Source of the DNA: Helichrysum umbraculigerum
Lineage: Eukaryota > Streptophyta > Magnoliopsida > Asterales > Asteraceae
Reading direction: 5' to 3'
Length of the DNA: 64,000 nt
NCBI GenBank assembly: GCA_949592205.1
Contig: CATIUR010000005.1
Span: 92,691,277-92,755,276 of the forward strand
This document shows positions 54,740 through 64,000 of this stretch, piece after piece. The notes under the pieces are model-generated. The model made no database searches. It saw only the letters and a list, made by a program, of their open reading frames with translations, and was not told the origin of the DNA. A program made the position numbers and the translations under genes. Within the stretch, counting starts at the first letter, position 1; each line of letters begins with the position of its first letter.

Positions 54740-56060
54740 GTACCATGCGACGATGAACTACGCAAGCTGATTTTGGACGAAGCTCACAAGTCCAACTGCT
54801 CAATTCATCCTGGTGCAGACAAGATGTACCAAGACGTGAAAGGTTTCTATTGGTGGCCTAACATGAAAAGAGACATCGCTACTTATGTCAGCAAGTGTCT
54901 AACTTGTTCAAAAGTCAAGGTTGAGTATCAAAAACCTTTAGGACTTTTGCAACAACCGGAGATGCCACAATGGAAATGGGAACACATAATGATGGATTTC
55001 ATCACTAAGCTACCAAAGACATCAACGGGAGTTGATTCAATATGGGTGATTGTCGATCGATTGACGAAATCAGCTCACTTCATTGCTATCAAGGAAAATG
55101 ATAAACTAGAGAAACTGGCAAAGATCTATATCAAAGAAATCGTTTCTCGACACGGTGTACCATTGTCCATTATATCTGATAGAGATAGCAGATTTACATC
55201 TCGCTTTTGGCAGTCACTACAACAGGCTTTAGGTACTCGACTTGACATGAGTACAGCCTATCATCCACAAACCGATGGCCAGAGCGAACGAACGATTCAA
55301 ACGCTCGAAGACTTGTTACGAGCATGTGTGATCGACTTTGGAGGAAACTGGGATACTCATCTCCCACTAGCAGAATTCTTCTGCAACAACAGTTATCACA
55401 CCAGCATACAGATGGCGCCATTCGAAGCACTGTATGGACGCAAATGCCGATCACCACTCTGTTGGGCAGAGATGGGTGACAGACAACTATCCGGACCTGA
55501 ACTTGTCCAAGAAACTACCGGACAAGATATCTCAAGTACTCAACCGATTGAAAACGGCGAGAGACAGACAAAAGAGTTATGCCGGTAACCGCCGTAAACC
55601 ATTGGAATTTCAAGTAGGTGACAAGGTCCTACTCAAAGTATCTCCTTGGAAAGGGATAGCACGATTTGGCAAACGAGAAAAACTGAACCCGCGATATGTT
55701 GGACCTTTTGAAATCCTTGCCTGGATTGGTCCTGTCGCTTACAAACTCAAATTGCCACAGGAGCTTAGTAACATTCACGACACTTTTCACATCAGTAATC
55801 TTAAAAAGTGTCTGTCGAACGAAACACTCATCATTCCTCCCGACGAGGTCTTTATTGACTCAAAACTAAATTTTGTGGAGGAACCCATCGAAATAATTGA
55901 CCGCAAAACCCACAAACTCCGACGCAGTCGGATCAAACTCGTCAAAGTTAGTTGGAACTCGAAGCGCGGTCCGGAGTCTACTTGGGAACGCGAGGATGAA
56001 ATGCGAAAGAAATACCCTCAACTTTTCAAAAACGTGACTGAGACTCACGACTCAACTTAA
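54740..56060 (+). pseudogene. integrase with chromodomain-type C-terminus
   Basis: The HHCC zinc module ends in YVSKCLTCSKVK. The core shows D (MMDFITKLPK), D (IISDRDSRFTS) and E (HPQTDGQSERTIQTLED). A one-base shift near 55515 moves the frame to a second ORF ending at 56060. That part has DKVLLKVSPWKGIARFGK, LNPRYVGPFEI, HDTFHISNLKK and then a chromodomain-like tail EIIDRKTHKLRRSRIKLVKVSW...STWEREDEM. Chromovirus chromodomains steer insertion toward marked chromatin. The stop is 35 bp before the 3' LTR. Confidence 0.9.
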
Positions 56061-56081
56061 ATCTCGGGACGAGATTTCGCT

Positions 56082-56093
56082 AACGGGGGGAGA
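56082..56093 (+). promoter_or_regulatory. polypurine tract of the Tekay-like element
   Basis: AACGGGGGGAGA directly before the 3' LTR, after the conserved CTCGGGACGAGATTTCG. Confidence 0.85.
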
Positions 56094-56094
56094 A

Positions 56095-59000
56095 TGTGAC
56101 AATCCTCCATTTAGGGTATTAATCCTTACTTAATTTCATGCATTACCTAGAGTAATTCCCTGATTAGTGAATTCAAAACAAATTTATGTGTTAAGTTTTA
56201 TGAAACTTACTATGTGATACGTGATGTATTAGGCTTGTAGTTATATGTATATATAATTACTTACGAAATGAACATATTAAGCTAGACAAAGTAAATACAA
56301 TTAAGTTGGTGATAAGAAATAATTAATAATTCGAAAATTATTAATTACAAACAATGGATAATTATATTATTGAAATAATATAATAACTTATACGTTTTAT
56401 AATAAACGTATCAAACGCGAATTATTAAGTTCCGAAAAGAACTTCAATATACTTTTGAATAATTTTTGTTTGAAATTATTATAGAAAAGTATTAGAACAA
56501 AAATAAAACGTAAACCTTTAGACTGCTATTTAGGACGCGTTATACACGAACAGAAACAATTATAAAACGTACCTAAAGGTCGAAAATAATAAAAGTATTT
56601 ATTTTTCCGTTACTGTTTTAGTATTTGGAACATTACTCCAAAATAAAATTTCCGAATTCAACTGAAATCTGGCGCACAAAATAACCGTACAGTACTTCTA
56701 CTGTAACCAATTTTATTAATGATTTTAATAAAATATTTCATTTTTATAAATATCAATTACTAAGTTTAAAATATAAATTAAAATAACAAATAATTAATTT
56801 ATACGCAAAGTACCACAAATTATACCCGTACACAAAATTTCGGAGTTAAAACCCATATATTTACCACTTCTAAAATATCTGTCCGACACAAATGGTACCA
56901 TACCATTCCCTCCCTTTGAATTTTTATCACTGAGTTCATTTTATAATACTCCCATTCATCATTGATCAAACTCATTCCAATAATTCATCCACCTAACAAA
57001 AACTCCAGTGTGTGTGTGTTCTCTGTGAGCGACGAACAAGCAGGAGATAAAGGGAAGAAGCAGGAGACCAAGTCTTCATCATCAATTACCTTCATCACCT
57101 TCGAATCCTTCATTCCAAACACTCAAACACTTGACAAAAATGGTTTCCTAATCATATCATCATCGCCATCTGTCATCATCATCGCCATTTTTATTACCCA
57201 CTGTGAGGATCCAAATCTTTATATTTTATACATATTTTTCACATTTTACCTTGATATTATATATGTAAACTTATATATATATATATATATATTGTGATAA
57301 AACAAGATTATTATGATGATTCAACTAATGAATGGGTGATAACTTTTATACCCAAAAATAACACTCCGTATGAAATTATTCGGTATAAAAATGGGTGTAA
57401 CAAAGGATGAAATATTATGAACCAAACTTGTAATAAATCAAGTTATAACGTTATATTTCGATGATGTAAACAATTGGGACATTGAGACAATGATTTAAAA
57501 CCAAAATCAATATGTGTATATATATACTCTGTTACGAACCAGACTCTAGCTTCACATGAAGTATTAGCTTAACATGATATAAAACTATGTTAAGCTATTT
57601 TTTTTTGTCAAAGCTTAACAACATTAAAGTTATGTGAAGCTAATCTTTGATATAAGCTTAACAACATTAGAGTTATGTGAAGCTAATTTTTGATATAAGC
57701 TTAACAACATTAGAGTTATGTGAAGCTAATTTTTGATATAAGCTTAACAACATTAAAGTTATGTGAAGTTAATTTTGATATAAGCTTAACAATATGAGAA
57801 TCATGTGAAGTTATAACACGACTTATACCCGAAACCATAACACCTCGGACCAAAGATCAAACGTGAAACAGAGCTGGACTGGGGCAAGCTAAGCCGAACG
57901 GCTAGCCCTTTTAACCAAGTCCAAACCATAGCCCAGTCACGCAATGCAATTTTCTCAAGCGGACACTTTTGGTTTCGAATTATAATAAGTTTCTATTCCA
58001 AACGAGTACCCAAAAACAAATATTAACAAAGTATAAAACTCGTAGAACTCTTAATAAATTAGTTTGGGCCTAAAACCATTATTTGTATAATGGGCCGATT
58101 TTTTTTTTAATTTCTAATTGGGCCGAAATGGTTTAAAAATATCAATTGGGCCGAGTCCTAACCTATTGGACTAAGACTAAAAACTTATATTTCCATAACG
58201 GGCCAAAAGTTACATTGTTAATGGGCCTAAGTATATTTTGTAAATGGGCTAAGTAATTAGTAATGTATTTGGGCCTCATCTAATGGGCCATGTCTAATTG
58301 GGCCTCGTTAGTGGGCTAAACCAATTAACTTTATAATTGGGCCAAGGGTATTGGGCCAAAGCCCAATGGGTTAAACGAAACCTAAAAATGCAAACTTAAA
58401 TCGAGTTACGATTTTAACGCAAACAACAATGATTTATATATATAAATATATATATAAATAGAAAACGATAACCTAAACTTATTTATATATATAGATACGA
58501 AAATTCGTCAAAATGTATTTCTATATATATACGATTTAACAATATTATTTTTATAACAAACGTATTTATGTTGTAAACATAAACGATGACGATAAAACTA
58601 TACATGTATATACGCAACATTAATAATAAGGTATATATATAAATGACGACAACAAATAATATATATTAGAGTATATATCTTCAACTAATAAGTGTATATA
58701 CTTACTCGCAACGCAATTTTAACCAACAACTAAAATGTTATAAACATTTCAAACTCAACAATTAGTCCATATACTTATGTAAAGTATATTTAATTGTGTC
58801 TAGGTATTTGAGAGGCATACTTGGACTACTACGTATTATTAGCTGAAGACTTGCAAACCGTGAGTTCACAGCCCCTACCTTTTACTTGTTTTAAATGCTT
58901 TTAAAACCAGGGGTGAAAAACATAGAACTACTTGATATTACATGCTACTTGTTTATATAATTGCTTGACATGCTTTTATATCAAATTGATTTGTATAAAT

Positions 59001-60324
59001 GCTTTATGCTTTATAAATCAACTGTTAACTATATGAAACGATTTCACAACTCTTTGGGGATAAGACAACGCATCTTGGTACGATCCTAGGTTTACGCGAG
59101 GTAGTTGTGGTGCACATAAGTCCCAGTGCTTGCAACCTATAACCATTAGTTAGGTGACTCTAGCCACTGAGTATACAGATAGTACTATCGATTTGACAAC
59201 CCTCCCAGAATATAACTCGTTGGTCATTCTAACCACACGACGGCAGTCGTAACGCGGAGTGTATACTTAGATTGTTACTGCGGCAACAACACAACTTTTG
59301 GTCATGGAATGGTTATAGTACTAGGAGTCATACTTTAACTTTAAAGGTGTCGCTCACCTTAGATGGATCTTAGTCTGTATTTCCCACTTAAACTACACAA
59401 CTACTCAACTACTCTTTTGGGAAAGGTATTCCCCGTGATAACTAATAGGACAGGTGTTCCTACACGCATACTTTTATAAGGAAATGTTTACTTTATTGTT
59501 AAACTTGAGTTCCTGTTAACTATCTGTTGGATACTGTTTACTTGACTGCTAAACCTGATTTTCCTATAACTATTGAACTGGAAATGTTTATTTGGTTTAT
59601 AAACTTGAATTTCCTGTAACAACTTGAATGGATATGTTTACTTATTTGATAAACCTGTATATCCTGTAAACCATATAATTAGGAATTGTTTTTGATTAAA
59701 CTTGTGTTTCCTAACACATTGACTGAACTTGAGTAAGAATGACATTCTTACAACTTAATAGGAAATGTTTTCTTTAACTAGAATACTTGTGTTTCCTACT
59801 TTACATATAAACATTATGTTTATGTACATGAATGATTATACAAAACTTGATTTAACTATATATATACAAAAACCTGTGAATTCACTCAACATTCAATGTT
59901 GACGGTTTACTATGTTTTTCAGGGAATTAGGACTCAGGTACATCCGCATGCATAAAGGACGTAGGCAACCCGACTATTTATGATGCCACTTTTGGGACAC
60001 ATGGACTTCTTACGTATTATCAATTTCATTGGTTATACTTACGAAATCCCACTTTTAGAAACTTGTATTTTCAAATACTTATGTTGTCTTTGACGACCCT
60101 ACTTATGTACGGCTTTATAAGTCGTATATTTTGTAATAACTTTTAATTTATGGCATCTTAAATATATATATGTTCTGTGTGATCATATGCTCTAATACAG
60201 TGAATGCACTATTGAAACGTCAGCACCCCCGCTGTTTTAACTATTATTAAAATGCTTCCGCTAATTAACTAAAGCTTCCGCTAAACCATTTATAAACGCA
60301 ATTACCGATTTTGGGGGTGTGACA
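56095..60324 (+). repeat. 3' LTR of the Tekay-like element
   Basis: 4230 bp, TGTGACAATCC...GTGTGACA, with no insertions. It gives the empty-site reference for all three insertions in the 5' LTR, and repeats the 43-bp array and the TGGGCY cluster. Confidence 0.93.
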
Positions 60325-60406
60325 CATTCACACGGAGTGGAACTGTTGCCGTCGGCGTTTTAACCCGAGAACGCCGTCGGACGGCGTTTAGCCGCCCCGG
60401 GACAGC
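60325..60406. other. 82-bp spacer with GC-rich palindromes between two LTR elements
   Basis: Contains GCCGTCGGCGTT and then the 19-bp perfect palindrome around one base AACGCCGTCGGACGGCGTT (60370-60388), followed by GCCGCCCCGGG. It probably comes from an older element into which one or both neighbours inserted. Confidence 0.6.
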
Positions 60407-62434
60407 TGTAACACCCAGTCTTCGGACCTAGTAGTATTTTAATATTTTCTGACTGTGAACTATTATTAATGTGTCAGAAAATGGTTTCCTTTGTTATTTG
60501 AAAATAAATGAGAAAAAGAGTCGAATAATTTATTGTGACTAATAAATTATTGATTGTTTTAAATTAATTCAGTTGACGGTAAAATAAAATAATGTTTCCC
60601 CACAAATGGTTTTTAAATTCCAGGCAATGATAAGTATGGGGAATGAAAATTTACCAATTATATGATAGACTCATATGTTTGAGTCGGTTTATTAATTTCC
60701 TCATATATCTATATGCATACGTACGTATGAACATACATACACACATAAATCCCTAAATTGATTCATGAAATCAATTCTTAACATCAAATTGAAGCTCCTA
60801 AACTCGAATTCAAGCTTAAAAAACGTGGATTAAGCATCTCTTGATCATCCTAATCATGTTGTAAGTCTCAATTCTTGATTCTCATATAAACCTAGAAATG
60901 GGTTTTTGAGTATTTGATTGAATTAGTTTGATTTACTTGAATTTGAAGGTTATAATGCTTGTATAATTGATAGTTGATGCTTAAATGAGGATCATAACCT
61001 AAACCCTAGTTTAAAAATGAAGAATATGATGTATGATCATATAGATAGTTAAGGGTTTAGTTGAGTATTCATAAATCAAAGCTTGTAATCATGTTAGAAT
61101 GGTTATTTGATACTTGAATGGTGATTATAAGCTAAGCTCTAACTTAGAATTAATGAATTGTTGATGTTAGAGACTAATAATCTTGTTAATGATTGCATTA
61201 TATTAATTAACAATGATTAAGATGAATGAAGGTGATAAAATGATTATAAGTTGATAATTGATTGTGAATTGTGGTGATTAAAAGTGATTATTTATAATCA
61301 TAGAATGAATTATGTTAAATGATTATAAGAAAATGATAACTTATTTGATTTAAAGTTGAAAAGTGATTATCATGATAATTAATCATGATTAAGTGATAAA
61401 TCAAGAAAGTTAACATTGGAGTTAAATATCATGTTATAGTGACTAAACATGTTGTTGACAACCATGACATGAATCCATGTAAGTATGGATTGAATATAGA
61501 TGATTGTGATGATTGTATAAATTCATATGAATCAAGTAGTTTGGAATGGTTGGTGTAAATCTATTTGAGTGATGTTATATCAATATTGAGACAAGTTATT
61601 AACTTGTGTGGTTCTGATGTGTTTTCAGATAAACAGAAGGCTCAGTGACATTAGACTACTGAGTGGACGACTGAGGTAGTCGGTGAGTGGATCTGTAACC
61701 TCAGTGTGATTTAGTTGTAATGATTTGGTTACAACAAGTAATTATAGTATTACTTTGATATAATGTTTCCGTTTGAGATAACTCGCCATGTTAGTTTGGT
61801 TGTTTGTTTACTTGGCTGTTTGAGCTAGTATGTAAGATTCTGAATTCAACTTGAAATGATGGTTGGACTTGATTGTTATTATAGACGATAGGAAATCTTG
61901 GAACTTGAATTGTTGGTCCAGAGATTTAGGTCGTGTGTGATTAACAACAGGTTATCGGTAATTCTGTATAGGCCAATACAGATGATTGATAAGTGTTCTT
62001 TGAGTACCAAACCGGTATAAAGGTATCTCAAGAACCACCGATCCTTATGATGATTGATTGTTTATTGTTATTTGATGTAAACAGATTGTTGTGCTAAGTT
62101 GGACTGTCGATTATAGTATCACTCACTTAGCGTTATGCTAACCCCACCACAGTCCTTCCTGCAGGTTATAATAGATGGGACATATTGGGTTGGGCAGGAA
62201 GTTCTTGGAAATGATGGAATGTTTGACAGACGGATTACTCTGATGTTGGTTTAATAACCGAAGACATGTTTTAAATTATATAACACCTAGTTGTTGAAAT
62301 GTCATGTATTTAGTTTGAAAAAGTTTATCTACATTATAGGGTAATGTAAAGTATGGTTACTTGTTTGAAATATACGCTTCCGAATCACAATTATTATTAT
62401 AATTTTTTTTTTTGAGAAATGAGGGGTGTTTTAA
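60407..62434 (+). mobile_element. 5' LTR of an element cut by the window end
   Basis: Starts TGTAACACCCAG and ends near GGGGTGTTTTA just before a Met primer site TGGTATCAGAGC (62437-62448). It is a relative of the solo LTR at 31552-33516 but lacks the GC-rich array. The exact right border is uncertain by a few bases. Confidence 0.8.
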
Positions 62435-64000
62435 GTTGGTATCAGAGCAATAGTTTGGGCGAATTAGACATGATAGGATGTTCAATCCCAAACTTAGAAT
62501 TGTGTTGCGTCAAACATTCCAGGATGTGGGATTAGTAGTTGTATGAGAAATTGGTTATTGAATATGTACTAACCTATAACAAGTTGCAAGATTGTTGTTT
62601 TGGTTGCAGAGATGGGGGAATATGAGGAACCCAAGGGTATTCTCAATGATTCCTCAATACTTGTGGGCTTAAGTGTATCAGGTACTTTTCGATAAGCTTG
62701 TTGAATTTAAATAAGCTTGAATTGTTTACTTTGCTATGATATGATTAATAGTGAAGTAAATTGAGTCAGACTGATTATGAGTCATTGGTGATTATTACTT
62801 GTTAATGTGATGATAGAAATATTAACGAGTAATTTTGAATGAAATTGAAATGATTGAATAAGTATTGAGCTATGTAGACACTTTGTTGACTAAGGAGCAA
62901 TAGTGGATTGTGGGAAATCAAATGTGTCTACAACATGAAAAGGAATTATAAATCATTGTGTGATTTTGATTTGATAATGCAAGGTGTAGTATTAATCCTT
63001 GCTAGGGAATTAGTTGATACCTGATAAATTGAATCAATGTGACCCTTATAGTGAAATTGATGAGATATTGATATATCGCAATCAATAGATTTGAAGTCAT
63101 GTTGTTGTTTAATTTAAAGAGTGTCCATTGATTGAAATGTGTGCATTTGACTTGAAAAAGTCAAAGTTGAAATTGGTAGAGTCAAATTGTGTGATGACTA
63201 TGTTATAAAGTGATAAATGTGGCTAGATGTTTTAGTGTTTGGCCTTGATCATGATTGTGGTTAAATTATGATCTAGGTATTAAAAGTGGTAAAGTAGAAA
63301 GTCAAAGTGGTCAACGAGTCTTGATATGCGTTGACAAGTTAGTAAAAGAAGTAAAAGTTGAAAACTTTTTGTAATTAGTTGAAACATAATGAATTTTATG
63401 TGAAAATGGTGTTTTGAGGGTATAATAGGACACCAATAGTGAAAGTGGGTTGGTTTGACTTATAATAGTCAACGTAATGTGAAATGGGTTATGGAATGGT
63501 AGTTATATGGGTTGAAACCCAAATGGGTTGTTAAAGTGCCCAAATGGGTCACTTAGTGGTTAAATGGTAGAAACGAGTGGTGGTTTGAGTAAAATGAATG
63601 TTAAAGTGACTTTAAATCATAAATATAGTTGCAAAGTGTATTGAAAGTGTTAATGTAGTCAAAATGGTTGAAATTGGTGAAAGTGTCCAATTGGACCCTT
63701 AAACGGGCAACGAGTTAAAATATGATAGAATGAGTGTATGAGGGTGATGAATGTGCCCACACGTCACAAATGTAGGTAGAAACATGTTGGCAAAGGGTGG
63801 AAGTCAGAAACCTAGCCAATTGAAATTTGACGTGTCACCAAAATGAGATAAAAATGGTCAAAAATGAGTTATACGTCCGTTTTTTCGTAAAACATGTAAA
63901 TTGAAAAAGTGTAAAAATGGAAAGTTTCATTTTGGCATAGTGGAGGTGCCTGCAAAATTTCATGACCTAACTCTTTACGGTTTAGGAGATATGCGCGTTA
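62435..64000 (+). other. leader of the truncated LTR element, non-coding so far
   Basis: After the primer site no reading frame of note appears for 1.5 kb. The plus strand is poor in C and rich in G, as in the LTR before it. Gag would have to lie beyond the window, or this is a non-coding derivative. Confidence 0.6.

Larger units (their letters stand above)
23505..60324 (+). mobile_element. Tekay-like Ty3/gypsy chromovirus, 5' LTR opened by three nested insertions
   Basis: The LTRs begin TGTGACAATCC and end GTGTGACA. The 3' LTR is 56095-60324 (4230 bp). The 5' LTR spans 23505-49861 and is about 4294 bp after subtracting the insertions and one target duplication each; the excess is AT repeat. 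The internal region is 49862-56094, with a Met primer site at 49866-49877 and a purine tract AACGGGGGGAGA at 56082-56093. Flanks read CATTA and CATTC, a duplication with one mismatch. The chromodomain-type integrase end points to the Tekay/Del clade. Several stops and frameshifts make it non-autonomous now. Confidence 0.92.

Overview
The window is plant nuclear DNA: AT-rich, with plant-type LTR retrotransposons, Stowaway, hAT, CACTA, Harbinger, Mutator and Helitron remnants, a class III (GH18) chitinase and pieces of a plastid-type pyruvate kinase gene. Long Tekay-like LTRs and a SANT/NAM-type reading frame would fit Asteraceae, but that is inference. I see no rRNA or tRNA genes, no CRISPR array and no intact ordinary host gene.

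Layout. 1-7.7 kb: tRNA-derived SINE, Helitron helicase remnant, then a hAT element (3745-7404, 8-bp target duplication) that contains a CACTA element (4304-4732) and a Harbinger element (4788-6973) carrying a SANT-domain reading frame; a Stowaway MITE follows. 8.0-9.1 kb: class III chitinase, complete except for one in-frame stop. 9.66-14.66 kb: 3' half of a pyruvate kinase gene on the minus strand, one exon split by a short-LTR copia element (10652-14624). 14.7-23.5 kb: a second copia gag fragment, a Mutator-like element with telomere-like repeats, Helitron-type ends, a SINE and several MITEs.

23.5-60.3 kb is a single nested structure. A Tekay-like chromovirus (LTR about 4.23 kb, internal region 49862-56094) has its 5' LTR opened by three later insertions: an Athila-like element with no pol (24509-33650, itself holding a solo LTR at 31552-33516), a recent element with seemingly identical 2631-bp LTRs and no recognisable genes inside (36204-45863), and a 3.2-kb solo LTR (46425-49670). 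Removing the insertions brings the 5' LTR to about 4.29 kb, matching its partner apart from AT-repeat length. From 60407 a further long LTR starts an element that runs out of the window.

The most unusual signal is that several unrelated LTR families carry clusters of a family-specific, GC-rich, near-palindromic word in otherwise AT-rich DNA. In two families the copies sit 20-21 bp apart: CAACCGCCGGTTG in pairs through the Athila-like element, and AAGCCGGCGGCTT in ten copies in the solo LTR at 32.2-32.5 kb. Others use TGCGACGT (47.8-48.0 kb) and TGGGCY (34.6-34.9 kb). I know of no named feature that explains this.
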